A stretch of DNA of 64,000 nt, taken from the NCBI RefSeq assembly GCF_042242105.1, contig NC_092012.1, forward strand, positions 34,253,978 through 34,317,977, given 5' to 3'. This document shows, in pieces, positions 12,720 through 25,255 of this stretch. The DNA comes from Pempheris klunzingeri (Eukaryota > Chordata > Actinopteri > Acropomatiformes > Pempheridae). How positions within the stretch are numbered: the stretch's first letter is position 1; every line of letters begins with the position of its first letter. The notes under the pieces were generated by a model. The model had not been told where the DNA came from and searched no databases. It saw only the letters and a list, made by a program, of their open reading frames with translations. A program made the translations under genes and the position numbers.

Positions 12720-13165
12720 TTCAAACCCACCAGACTCCATTGGAAAAAAACATCAATTTTACCTTGCAGAACACTGGAGTGGCTGGTCTATCATGTCCTC
12801 AATTGGTTAGTTTGTTTCTGTTATTGTGTGTTACACAAATATTGTTCTGGACCTGTTAAATCCCTGTTGTAGTGAATGTAGTCTGGTGTGTGTGCTGTTT
12901 GTGGTTAAACCAAAAGGATCTTCCAGGTCTCTCTCTGTAGGGATCCTTTCCATGATGCTGTCACACACTTAGAATAACACTCTGAGCCTGTCAGTGGATC
13001 AAACAAGCTCTTTTAGTGGACCTACTGTGATCAGGTGCAGTTGTCCCAAAGGATCACGTTGCAGCCATTGCAGCCCGTTTGGTGGCTGCTGGCTGAGGTA
13101 CTGGACCAGTTCCAACACTTTCACTACCTACCAGTCACTCACACACCAGGATGTGAAAAAACAGG
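12720..13165 (+). mobile_element. MITE-like element, copy A (fullest)
   Basis: The core 12858-13045 matches 46250-46440 almost base for base, and 12941-13035 also matches 52475-52569. The right end (13085-13163, containing CTGGACCAGTTCCAACAC) matches the reverse complement of 44286-44365 and of the left end of the 46 kb copy, so the family has long terminal inverted repeats. The left part (CCAGACTCCATTG, TTACCTTGCAGAACAC) matches 30890-30990 in reverse. No coding capacity is seen. Terminal inverted repeats, small size and several copies point to a non-autonomous DNA transposon. Superfamily and target-site duplications were not resolved. Confidence 0.7.
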
Positions 13166-15306
13166 TAAACAGTTATCCTTTGAGTTTTAAAGTTAAGTTC
13201 TACTGTGACTGATGTATTAAATGACATTGCTGGTTTCTAATACTGGTGTGTAAGTGGTGCTTTACTGTTGTAACTGGTGCGAGGTCATCTGCTGCACAGA
13301 TACAGGTAGTTTTGTCCAGTGGTGTCCAACCTAGGGGTGTGGCCCCTCCAAAGGGCCACAAGATAAATCTGAGGGGTCATGAGATGAATAATGGGAGAGA
13401 GAGTAAGAAAGTAGATATATGCATCTCTTGGTAAAATGATCATTGAACAGTTAATGACATGAAGAGGAAGTTTAGAGTATCGAGCTCTTTCTGATAACTT
13501 AACCACTGTTTTGTCCTGTTCTGATGTTTATGAGAGTGCTGTGTTTCCTGTGCTGTGTCAGCCAGGTGTGCCGTGTCGGACTGTGACAGGTCACATGTTT
13601 AGCGGGGACAAGCCGTGATGGACACTCTCTCCTGGCTGGGGGGGAAACGTCTAAGCAGGCGTGTGTCACGTGGCGAGGAGGCCATCGCCTTGGCGAGGTC
13701 CATGACGCCGAGGAATGCTAACGTCTTTAGGCAGCCTGTCACATAAATCCCACATCCTGTCCAGCCTCCGGAAGTTTGATGGCTGCAGCATTCGGCCCTG
13801 ACTTCTCAGATGACGGCGGCCTACTTTGGGAGCTCACCTTACCTTCACCTTCAGCCGTGACGCGCGCAGAGACGCTCTGATTGAGCCGCAGTTAATTGAA
13901 TTTGGTGAGCAGAGGTCTGACTTTGGGGAAGAGGGAGGAGAGGAGGGGACGTTAGCGCTCCAGCAGGGATGAAGATGATGAGTTTGCCTTTGGGGTGAGG
14001 GCTTGATTCAGTAGAGCATATGAGCCGTTTTCAGTGGGTTTCATCAGAGCCGGCCTCGTGTTGTCTGCGCTGGGTGGGGGCGCGTGAGGTTGGGCAGAGA
14101 CATTCACCAATACACAGGATCTTATGTAAGCTCTCCCTGTGCCACACTGGGGGCTGTGAGGAAACCTGGCTCCAATGTTAGAGGAAAGCAAACTTCACTG
14201 TTATCACATTTGTTTTCCTGTAGCCAAGTCTTTAAAGGCCCATGTCATCTACTGCTTTTACTGGTCCATCCCAATAAGATGCAGGTGAAATTCAAAAGCA
14301 ACGTCTTGTTTAACACCTAAACGCACACATTTCTCCAACCCATTTTGCCCAGAAACCAAGCGGGACATCTGCACTGGAAATGTGCCTGCACCAGCTGCAG
14401 CCAACCAACCAACGTGCATCAAATATTATAATACTGAAACTGGAAAGTTTGATTCAATTTAATTCATTAAAACTACAAGAGAGAACATGAAGATTCTGTA
14501 AAACTGCAGAAGCTCATTAAAGCCTTATTATTCCAGCTTTTGGTTATGGTTTAGTGGTGCATATTTCCAGACTAATTTACAACTCATCAAATTACCACTG
14601 CATGATTGTCACTCTGACATCCTGAGATCCCCTGGACAGCTGCACACTTTGGTGATCCAACACAAAGCCACTCTCTCCTGAAAGCTGCTGGCCTGTGGAT
14701 CGCCCACAGTCACTCTGTGGTCTCTTCTCACTGAGGTTTTTTGACGCCTCGTGCTCCATAAATGAAATCTTGTTCATGCTGATTGTTGTGATTTGATGAA
14801 CACCACTGTATCTGCCTGGCTAAACATCTCTGGAGGCGTACGTCCTGGCCCTATAATGAGTTACCACACACCTGATACTTCCAGTAATCAGTTTATCGTT
14901 CATGATGATTACTAACGAACACTTTGCGGCTCTCTGTGTGTTTCTGTGTGTTGGCCCACTGCTCAGAGACATGAGGCCCTCTCTGATGCTCTGCTCCCTG
15001 TGCGTCTGCTGTTTTGACGCATCTAACAAATGTCCTTTTTTTTGGGGGGGGAAAAAGCAAAGACTTTTTAGGAGGTGAAGAAGAAGCCGATGCGTTTGTC
15101 AGTCGGCCTGTAACCTCCTCTGTGTCTGTAGTCTGTTGTTTATCTGCACAGTCGTCTCAGGACCTGAGCAGACATGGGAACAGAGGAAGTGACAGGATGA
15201 GGACGACTAGCCCCACCTCCACCCGCCCTGCTGCACGTGCACACAGACACACACTGACTCATACTCCCTCCTCACATGGAGAGCAGCGCAGCCCCCCCAC
15301 TAAATC

Positions 15307-15330
15307 TGTGTGTGTGTGTGTGTGTGTGTG
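15307..15330. repeat. (GT)n microsatellite
   Basis: About 12 GT units. Confidence 0.95.
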
Positions 15331-15914
15331 CATATATTTAGTGTTTACAGATATGAGGCCTCTGAGGATAACTGGGATTCAGAGGCAGTGATGTGTGAGG
15401 GCCGAGATCAGATGAGGTCATCAGGCACGGCGAGCTGAGAGGAGCCGCGGCTCTCTGAGGAAGGGAGGAGGAGGAGGAGGAGGAGGGAGGGAAGGTGAGA
15501 GGATGCTCTTAGTTACAGCATATGTCAGGATGTTGACATTTTGGTGTCTGTTGACAGCAGAGGCATCAACATTTGTCAAAAATAGATGCTCCGGATCAGA
15601 AACACAGAAAGTATTAAATGGCTGTTTGAGAGGGTGGAGATGAGGTCTCGCCTGCCTGTGACAGGATATGAAAGTGTGCGTGCTTCAGACCGTAAAGAAT
15701 TAGAGTTAAAACACGCAGCTGCCGGTAGTGACATCGCAAAGCACCATTTGCACGAGTGTAAACAAATGTCGGACACCTATTTATAGCACGTGAGGCCTCG
15801 TGTGTGCGGCGGTTCAGCTGTTCTCTGATTGGTCGTGTCCTCTGGGACCATGTAAACATCAGTGCTCACAGACTTCCAGTGAATGGACAGACAGAGAGGC
15901 TGCACGTAAAGGCC

Positions 15915-15915
<1 letters not shown>

Positions 15916-15951
<36 letters not shown>
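15916..15951. repeat. (CA)n microsatellite
   Basis: About 18 CA units. Confidence 0.95.
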
Positions 15952-15953
<2 letters not shown>

Positions 15954-16284
15954 TCAGTGAGGGTATTTTGGCGGGAGTTGGGTCAGTGTGGCGGAGGGCG
16001 GAACATCTTTGCCATAAGGGTCTCAAAAATCCAGAGAATCGCTCTCATTCCTGAGGCAGACGGCCTCTTCTTCTGCCTTCTCCCCTCTTGTATGCTTTGA
16101 ATCCTAGAATTCGTCTGAGGAGAGCCGGCCAGAGTCCAGGTCTTCTGAGGTCAGACTGTGGGAGTCGGTGCTCGTAGTGTAAACACACCAAGACTGTGTT
16201 TATTTGAATGTAAAAACAAGCCGAGCTCAGCTGTGACTAAACCACATGTGACTCTGCGCTGGGAAACGTCACCGTTTCAGTGAC

Positions 16285-16311
16285 AGCAAGCGTGCATGTA
16301 TGTGTGTGAGC

Positions 16312-16353
<42 letters not shown>

Positions 16354-16507
16354 AGGAGAAGCAGGACTGAGGAGCATGCTACTGACTTGGGGTCATAGCT
16401 TCTGTCATAACTTCTCATTGTGCTGGTGGGGGAGGGGAGGAGTTATATAACCAGGAGAAAAGGATGCATGTTGTTGGCATGGCTGCGCATGTGGGGAGAT
16501 AGGGAAA

Positions 16508-16554
<47 letters not shown>

Positions 16555-16679
16555 AGCAGATGAAGACGTCAGTGTCCTCTGAATACCAACACAACTATAG
16601 TAGCTGCCATTACTAACGTAGCAAGTTGCCAGAAGATGTTTTTGAGACATATAGCAAGCGTGCATGTATGTGTGTGAGC

Positions 16680-16733
<54 letters not shown>
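16285..16733. repeat. three GT tracts with duplicated flanks
   Basis: GT tracts lie at about 16318-16349, 16510-16551 and 16685-16733. The first and third share an identical left flank of about 30 bp (starting AGCAAGCGTGCATGTATG, at 16285 and 16653). The first and second share a right flank starting TTTGCAG. The layout indicates local duplication or unequal exchange between GT tracts. Confidence 0.85.
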
Positions 16734-16736
<3 letters not shown>

Positions 16737-18562
16737 ATGTAACTTTCCAACACACAAGAAACAGATGGAGAGTCTTCAGGCAGACCTCAGGGTCATGACA
16801 AGATAACAAGATGTATAGAGGAGATATGGCACACTGCATCATGGGAAATACGGAGTGTATACGGTCCATTCCATTGTGCTGACGGTTCAGGAGTCATGTG
16901 ATCAGTTCAGCCTTGTAGGTTACAACAGAACAACGAGACGCACTTCTACAGAGGTCAAACTTCAGGATGTCCACGTAACCTTTGCTGAACAGACACCATA
17001 CTGGCCACAGGTCACATTTACAGATCAATAATAAAATGCAGTGTAAGGACACCTCAGAACACCTGAGCAGTCTCAGTTACTCAGCAGTACCGACCTAAAG
17101 TCTGCTAGCATGAGCTAACTGTGTGAGTCACAGTGACCCTCTTGTCAGATACGATCATAAACTGGGTACTTGTACAGAAACAGAAGTGGTTTTCCTAAGT
17201 TCAGAAGGAAACTGATTATGGATTATGGTGATATTATCAATAGACAGGCCTCCACCCTTAAACCGCCAGATTCAGTTCATCCCTCCTCTCTAAGATTTAT
17301 TACCACTGACAGTTACCCCGCTCATCACTGCATGTTGTATGGAAACAGTAAGACGTGACAGCTGTTAGGTTCCATTTATTTCTAAAGCAGCTTGCCGTCA
17401 TGTGCAGTCATTATTCTGCTGGTTTAAGTGACGCTCAGAGTCTTGAGTGGAGACACTAGGGGGAGTGGGAAGTTTTAGTTTTAGTTTTCTGGAACACAAG
17501 AGTAGGTGTGAGGTTTGGTTTAACACCATTAGAACAAACCGTCTCTTGTGGTTCAATATTTTTGGCGAGTGCTCATTCTGTTTCAGTGTACTGCCGACAG
17601 AAGGCAGGCCCTCAATGAGTCTTTGAGATTTAAGTGAAGGTTGAATGAATGAATGAACCACGTCAGGCTGGACACTCGATCATTAGTGTGTTTAACTGGA
17701 TTCCACTTTGTGTCTCATCCTGCCCCCCCACTACACGATCTCTGGGCTGATTTGGGCTCTGATTTTCCTCCTCGATAGTCGTGGAGGTGTGAGATCCAAA
17801 CATCGTAGAATCAACCGGAGACGAGATGACAGACTGAACTGACCTTTCACGTGATTAATTAGCTCAGCAGACATTTTCCTAATGAGTCTATGGTCTCAGC
17901 TGCTAGTTTACAGTCTCTTTCAGTGCAGGACAGACAATAATCAAGCATCACTTCTTGCTCTAAAAAACAAGATGGCGACGGGCACAATGCCGAACTGGAG
18001 GCTTCAAACCACTGTGGCCACCTTCTTTATGCAGTCTATGCACTGCAGCCTCGTTAAGTTGGCTCATTTATTTCATAAAATATACTCATGTATGTACTCT
18101 TAAAATTGAAACCAGCTGTAGAGAAATGACAGAAAATCCTTGGAAAGAGTAAAGAGTGTTATTTAAAGTATTTGCAGATGGACCTTTCCTGAAAACTCCA
18201 GCCTGGGATTATCTACAGTATATTATTAAGCCACAAATGTCACCAAGCAATTTGTTTTCAAAATGGCTTTTGGAATTAAAAGCCTTCATCATTCTCTGTC
18301 ACTCCCCCTCTCCGCTGACCTTCACCCCATATCCAGCCATCTCAGCAGCCATTTTTCTCCTCCCTTGCCTCTGTCCTCTCACTTCCCAGCCTGCTCCGTC
18401 TCGTCCTCCTCTCCTCCGCTCACCCTCACGCTGCCGATTGTTTGCATCTATTCATGAAAGAGAATTTTCCGGTTTTCTCATTCCATTTAAGCTCAGCCAG
18501 CACTAACCCATTGTGCTCTGATGTTCCTCTCAGGCAAGAGGTCTAAATCAGGCAGGGAAGAC

Positions 18563-18590
18563 GGGGGAGGGAGGGAGGGAGGGAGGGAGG
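18563..18590. repeat. (GGGA)n tract
   Basis: Six or more GGGA units, a G-quadruplex candidate on the plus strand. The complementary tract lies at 18800-18830. Confidence 0.9.
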
Positions 18591-18799
18591 ATGGTAGGGA
18601 TTTGAGGAGGGTTGGGGGAGGATAAGAGGGAAGGGTTAGAAGAGGGTAAAAGCAGAGAGCGAAGCATGTGTGAGAGCAGTGAGGGAGAGGTGTAGCAGAG
18701 GCACGAGGGGAAAGAAACGTGAAATAAGCAGAGACATTACAGCAGTCAGCCATATGCTCAGAACATGGCCTCAGATCTGACCCATGACCTGTCCTGCTC

Positions 18800-18830
18800 T
18801 CCCTCCCTCCCTCCCTCCCTCCCTCCCTCC
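18800..18830. repeat. (CCCT)n tract
   Basis: About seven CCCT units, in inverted orientation to the GGGA tract about 210 bp upstream. Confidence 0.9.
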
Positions 18831-19616
18831 TGAGAGTAAAACCAGCTCCTGTGAAATGACACTTTTCCTTATATAATCTACTAATATCTCTCATCACATT
18901 TCATTTTCATTGCGTACTACTAGTTGCTGGTAATTCTTCTGCTGGATGAGAGCTGCAGCCTTGTGGTGGTTTTAACCACTTCATTAAATGTGGATAAAAA
19001 TCCCCTCTTTTTTTTTTTTTATCATGTGACATCCAGCACACAGATGATATCACAGACTGTCTCACTGTGCAGTGACTTAGCCCACTACGGAGCCCTGCGG
19101 GTACAGCATGGCAGTAAAGCTGCAACGCTTATAAGGTTTAAACCCACCAGAGCTACTTACACTAATACAAGTTCATGCATTTGAATGCACAGAAGTGGAG
19201 CATGCTAATATTAACACTAGTCCGTGCATACATGGAGATAGGGGCTGCATTTGATGTTGGCTGGTTTCTTTTAAGCAGTTTTAACAGGTTGGCAGCAGTT
19301 TGACAGAAAATAAAGAAACCTTAAATGCATCGTATGTGGATTAAACAACACTTGTTAAAGCATGCGCTGAAATATTACGGGAGGGAGAGAGTCGGAGGCT
19401 CTGTAAATGAGATGTGTGTGGAAATGAGGGCATTAAAACGGCGCCCGTGTTTGCAGAAAGTGTAAGTGTAAGGATTGTGGGTGAGTAAAGCAAACTAATT
19501 AAATGAATGGCTGAGGGTGGCACACAAGATAAGACTGTCAGTCGGGATTTAAAGATTTTGTAGTGAAATATCCTACGTGTGTGGACAGGCAAATATTTGG
19601 GGTTAATGAACCATTA

Positions 19617-19745
19617 ATTAAAGGACCAGTGTCAATGATGCCGACCTAAGGGGCCTCTCTCAAACCACCCCACCCCTCGCTGCCCACTTGAAGCGTAGCG
19701 GACGTGCAACGGCGTGTTGTGTCCATCAGTAGAAATGTAACCAGC
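19617..19745 (+). repeat. possible diverged copy of the repeat at 39050-39160
   Basis: It begins TTAAAGGACCAGTGT, as the repeat family at 39.05 kb does, and has a CCACTTGAAGCGTAG segment in place of the expected downstream motif. Only the first part is a convincing match. Confidence 0.3.
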
Positions 19746-19859
19746 TCCAACTAAGACCTTTACTGACGTTAACAACAGAAAGGTGCATTGTCCCCATCGC
19801 TAGTCTGGAAAAAGTAGATGCTCTCATTTGATTGTGAAGTTTTGTGTATTCACTGGGAC

Positions 19860-20180
19860 TGTTGCAAAAACCAAACAGCTTAGACGCATCAGAGAGAAAG
19901 AAAAGCCACCAAAGAAGCTTAGGAGTGCTGATAGGAGGCTAGCTCAGTCCGCTCTGGAAAAGGTTTGCAGCTCCACTTCTTGTCAAAAGTGTTGGATGGG
20001 GTTGAGTTCAGGGCCGGTCAACGTCTTCCACACCAAACTAGGAAAACCACGTCTTTGTTAGCCTCACCGTGTCCTTCGGGGCATTGCCTTGGTGAAACAG
20101 GAGTCCACCACTGCTGGAGCTTCCCTGTGTGCTGACTCAGTGGGATTTGTGGAGGTTCTTGGTTTATAGCTCATCAACAG
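19860..20180 (+). mobile_element. decayed DNA-transposon-like fragment
   Basis: GGATGGGGTTGAGTTCAGGG, CTTCCACACCAAACTAGG and GGGGCATTGCCTTGGTGAA in this order resemble a DNA-transposon-derived repeat common in fish (from recall). Substitutions and indels are frequent and no transposase frame survives. Confidence 0.45.
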
Positions 20181-23100
20181 TTTAGACTCTCCACGTATCT
20201 CTATCTCTATCTCTATCCACGTATCTTTATGTATTCCAGTCCCACAGCATCCGACTGCAATTTTGGAGGCAGCTGCTCTGTAATGTTTCGGAGCATTGTT
20301 TCCCGCTCACACTCTATTTCACAACCTATTTCAGACAATTCTCTGAGCGTTTGTGTTTCATCTTTCTCACTTTTGATCTGCACATTCGTCTGCTGTGAAT
20401 TCTGTCGCCGAGTGTGTCTCTCAGCAGCTCCTTTTCACACTTTCATCCAAGCCAACGTGTAATTTGAATCCCAGTCTGGGTTCCTGTTTTCATTTACCAC
20501 TTTTCTAGAGAATGTTTTTTTTATTCTTTGTTGAAAGACTCATTTAGAGGCCACTGCACCCCCCCTGCCCCCCCGGGAAAGTGCACATTTTAAATCTGAG
20601 GGAAATCACAGAACACATACTAAAGAAAAAATACAAAAATATAAGAGAACAGATAATTTCTTTGGGTTTGATTTCATTCACACCCACACAATGCGACACT
20701 GTCTCTGCCTTTCACATCTCCATCCACATATCAACCCAGTGTGATATCATGTCAGTTAGATTCCAGGGAGATATCACAAAGAAATCTTTATATTGTCCCA
20801 AAGGAACGTCTCCTCCTTTAGAACGAATAGTCAAAATCCAAAATATTGCAGAAACAGTGTCAAAATATGTTTCCATCTAAAAGGTTTTGGGGTGCGTTGG
20901 AGAGTTTTGGAGACATCGGCTGTAGATTCGTCTCCAACACAACAGACCTGCAGACGGCAACAGATGGCGGCCGTGTTGTGGGGGTTATTTTGAGTAACCG
21001 GGTCCTGATTCCTGGACAGAGGCTTCACTGCTGAGTTAAAGAGAACATGTATTTTTTGGTGCTTTGAGCACCAGAAGCTGTTTCGCTGCTTTTGTACAGC
21101 TGCTCAGTGGTACAGCAGGTCGATTCTCGACTGTGTGACTAGTTAATCTACGACTGATGAGCAGGTTGGCACCTTGCATGGTAACCCCTGCCATCGGTGT
21201 GTGAATGTACTGATTGCATTAGAGTATTGTGAGTGAGCGTTTCCAAACAGGGGCTCTGACTCTGGGGAGACGTGCTTCAGATCCATGTCATTAACATTCA
21301 CACAAACCAGGTTTACACTCCGGTTTAACGCAGCTTTAAATATGGAGCTCAGAAAGGCCACGATATTCAGCTCATGGGATCGTGGCTGATGTTAGCCGGG
21401 GGGACAGTTGCCATGCTGACATGCAGGGCAGCCTGCTGGGCATCAAACCACCTCTGCTGGGGTGACTCGCTCGCCACCATATGGTGCCACGCTGCTGCGA
21501 CCCCACCTGTCTGTTCGATGTCTGGTCAGGTCACCTGACGCAGGAAGAAATCATCCGCCCATCCAAACGGCCTCAGATGCTTTCTTGATACAAACACTAG
21601 TTTTGTCATGGAGCGCACAGAGCACTTTTCACTTCTAATGGGATTAGCGTGATATTTTGTCACCTCATGCGGGGGGTGCCACTCACGCTGCTCTCCTTGA
21701 GACAGACATCCCAGTGACTTGCTAATGGCGTCATCTCCGCCTGTGTGAATTTAAAACTCCCTGAATGTGCATATTGTTTGCTGCAGGGCACATTTGTTTG
21801 ATGAGTCTAATCCCTTGTCACCCGATGTCTAAAGAAACAAAGGTGCAACACTCGGCTGCTGGGGATCAGCGAGTGTGTGTGTGTGTGTTTGTGATGGAGC
21901 ACATAAACCCATCTCTCCCAATCCCACACAGGCTCCTAATCCTGGAAGATCAAGTGTAACCAGGCTGGACGTGTGGCTGGGCGGGAGCCAGCGTGATGCT
22001 TTCCGTTGTGTTGACTCCCACTGTGATCACTGCTGCCTCACAACAGCCACAGCACGCCGCGCTTCTCCATCCTTCTCCTTCATCGTGACTCAAACATTCC
22101 TCTGATTTCTATGCAGAGGCCAAACATTAATGATCATATGTGCACAATCTGCGTTTTTCACCACTATTCCACATCAGCATTGCTCCTCTACATGATGTGT
22201 GACTTATTTTTCACCCAACACAGATGTTTATGCAGAAAGGGAAAGTAACATGTCAGGTTCACACGCAATCATGCATGGCTCACAGCAAACATCTGTGTGA
22301 AGGCTCTGCACGCACACATATATGCTTTATATAGAGCCAAACGGTTATCGTTCCCAGTACAGTGAGACATCAGTCAAAGCTGAGTGGGCAGCCAAATTAA
22401 CTGAGAACAAGCAGGAGCCAGGCAGCGTTAACATGAGCCCACTTTTAGCTCAGGTACAGTGAGTAATGATGTTGTGTTCTGTATCTGACCGTGAAGGTTT
22501 CATTCCAAGGTCTTATTTAACAAACAGCTGATTGTGTCCACATTTACACTCAGAAATATCCTGTAATGTCGAACAATTTCCCCTCATCAGGACATCTTCT
22601 CTAGAGACAGCCAGCAAACACACGAGTGGAAAGTCTCATTTCAAGCAGACACTGATGGATCTGTGCCTCATATTTTAGTTATCATGTGATGACGGAGCTG
22701 CATCACCTAAAGGTCTGCTGGGGCGTTCACTGGCTGCTCACTTCATGTGGAATATTCCTTTATATTCACTTGACTTGTACTCACTCTGTACTAAATCAGC
22801 AGTGACGGCATAGTTCAGGTGTCCCTCAGGCTCAATATGTGGTGAATATATATATATTTGTCTTTGTTGAATCATAATTTCTGCAGAATGTTCCCAGTGC
22901 TGATGTGTGATAATGTTTTCATCCATCACTCTGCAGTGGGTGGATGCCAGGGACCACTCAGCCGCCCATCCTGCTCCTCTGGCTCTTCTGGTCTTGTGAA
23001 TGGAAAGTTTTCCACATAATTCTGACCTCATTTACCATCGAACTGACTCTGAATCTCAGCAAACAGTAGATATATCATATGTCGTATCGACGTTATATCT

Positions 23101-24280
23101 GCTTAGACTAAGCTACACCAGCTGGTCCAACCGGCTTGATTGACAGTTTCATCTCTTTAGTTTAGTTTTTTTTACTTTATTTTGACAGGGATATTACATA
23201 TTAATACCATTTCTGACAATATGCCAGAGTTAGATTCATCTGGACAGGCACTAAAGGCACAAATGTTAAGAATAGAAGCATTATTAGTGAAAAACAGAGC
23301 CCGTGTTACTGTGAAGAGAAGCTCGTATGGCACATGAAGCACAAGGGGTGCTCAGTTTCTCAGTATCTGCAGACGGGCGACAAATGAAGGGAAAACCTGA
23401 GTAAAAGAGTGGAGATGTTTAGGACCAACGTATGAGACATTTATCATCTCCATAAGGACGATCTGATAAGATAATGGCTGGATACATAACTGAGGGGACG
23501 TCATGTGGAGGAATGCTGTTTATATCTCCAACAGGCTCCAACAGGCTCCACACTGAGACACTTGATGTTGCTGTTTCCTTTTATTTGTCCCCCTCTGTAG
23601 TTCACAGCTCCACTAGTTAGCAAACTGGACCTGTCTTACAAAAAAGGGTAAAAAAAAAAGAAAGAGTAAGAAGCAGAGTGTGACTGTGAACATCCTGGCC
23701 TGACAGATGATGGGTGTGTGTCACAAGATGTGAAATTTAAGAGTGTGTGTGTGTAATTTTACATCATGTGGGATTAAAAGCTCCTGCTGTGAACCTGCTC
23801 GATCACCTGTAGTCAGAGCTCACGGTGATAATCCAGAGAAACGTGAGTGAGACCTGGGCTGGGAGCAGATCCTATAGCTGTGAATATCAAAAGCTGAAGA
23901 AAGATATAATTTCATGTTGAAACACGCTGGTTAGGCAAATTCTTTCTTTTTATTAAATTTCACAGAGATTACAGTTTTGATCTCATTCACTGCGTTGCGT
24001 TTCAATCTATTCAGGGGTGGCAGCTTTGAAGTTGGAGAGAGATTTCAGAGGGAGCCAGGTACAGGCTACCAGGGCCCCGCTAAGCCGGTGACAAAAAGAC
24101 GCGGAGCCGCGCTCCGCCGCTCCTGATCCACAGGGACGCGGAAAGTAGGACAGGCTCGGTGTCACTGCTGCGAGGATCAGGACGCTCAAGTTGTTGACTT
24201 GTAATCAAAGTTCCTTTTCACACTTTGGATGTCAAGAATCTCACGGAGAGAGTTAGATTTAAAATACCCCCCCCCCTTCC

Positions 24281-24316
<36 letters not shown>
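24281..24316. repeat. (CT)n(CA)n compound microsatellite
   Basis: About 10 CT units are followed by about 8 CA units, a homopurine-homopyrimidine tract next to an alternating tract. Confidence 0.95.
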
Positions 24317-24531
24317 TATGTGGGTCATATTTTTAGAAGCTGCATCACACAGAGGCACCCAGAGGCACCCACAGTTTTAATAAATCATCTGTTCTGGTGA
24401 TGGAAGGTGAACTATTCACCCATCAGACCCAAGAAGAGGCTCAGAAACCCCCCAAAGAAGGCACCAAACAGGAGTCACCTCAGGACCGCAGACAGGGTCT
24501 CATTTTAGGATGTCACCTCCTGTTGGTGAAT

Positions 24532-24555
24532 GTTTTTTTTTGGGGGGGGGGGGGG
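24532..24555. repeat. T10-G14 homopolymer junction
   Basis: About ten T are followed by about fourteen G, upstream of the cplx3 promoter. The exact lengths are likely unreliable in an assembly. Confidence 0.9.
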
Positions 24556-24749
24556 CTCATGAAATGAAGCCCACGAGAGAAGAGTCAGCAGCTCGTCACG
24601 TCTAAGAGACCAGGCCAACAGACCGGCCTCGCGCCGTGGGTTAACAGACGGACATTTGACTAATTTGCAATTAGGAGGCTCTTTGTGTGTTGACAAACTG
24701 TGTGTGGATGACCCCGAGAGAGACAGAGCCACCAAAACAGCCAGGAGAC

Positions 24750-25255
24750 ACTGGGGCCGGTCACGTGTTGTTTGCCCCTCCCGGAGCCCTGCCCGACCCC
24801 ATCGCGAGTTAAAATCAGACGGCGAATCACGGGAGCAGCCCGCGACGCCGACGCGCGCCGTGCAAGCGCACACCCAGTCCGGCGGTGCCTGGGATTGGGT
24901 GGAGGGAGTGGGGGCTGCGGACGGAGTCACGGGATTGGTAGAGTTCAGCGCCCAACTTGTTGACTCATAACCGAGCAGCTCCTCTCCATCCTTCACGGCG
25001 CGGAGCTGTCCACGGCCACTGGTGCTGAAACAGTCAGCTTCCCACGCGTCGCTGGAATAATCCCGTCTGGTTTTCCCGCTGTGATCGCTCTCAGCGAGCC
25101 TCTCTGAAAGTTATCTGCTCTTGTGCAACACTTCCAGGCGTTTGTTTCTAGGCGTCTCTTGACGGATACCTCTCCGCCGTCACCGCTCTGTCCAAGAGCG
25201 CATCGAGCCTTCAACTTCTCAGCCGATCAGCCAGCGGAGTCTCCGAGGCGCAGCC
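24750..25255 (+). promoter_or_regulatory. cplx3 promoter and 5' UTR region, CpG-rich
   Basis: CpG dinucleotides cluster between about 24770 and 25255, unlike the flanking DNA. Visible elements are an E-box (CACGTG) at about 24762-24767, inverted CCAAT boxes (ATTGG) near 24894 and 24933, and a TAATCC motif at 25058-25063, the core bound by CRX/OTX-type homeodomains. Mammalian complexin 3 acts in retinal ribbon synapses, so the last site is suggestive. No TATA box is evident and the transcription start was not located. Confidence 0.5.

Larger units (their letters stand above)
621..24750. other. about 24 kb without a recognisable gene
   Basis: No reading frame here shows a protein family I recognise, and none of the longer frames can be joined through plausible splice sites into a conserved protein. 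The stretch holds microsatellites, two short perfect hairpins, a decayed LINE-like fragment, a decayed DNA-transposon fragment and a MITE copy, each listed separately. The rest is unremarkable intergenic DNA with stops in all frames. Short unannotated noncoding RNAs or enhancers cannot be excluded by reading alone. Confidence 0.6.

Noticed and set aside
16405..16869. 154-codon minus-strand ORF
   Set aside because: Made mostly of His-Thr runs from GT microsatellites. No conserved segment.
24505..24996. 163-codon minus-strand ORF upstream of cplx3
   Set aside because: It lies in GC-rich promoter sequence and includes a Pro run from the G homopolymer. No recognisable domain or splice structure.
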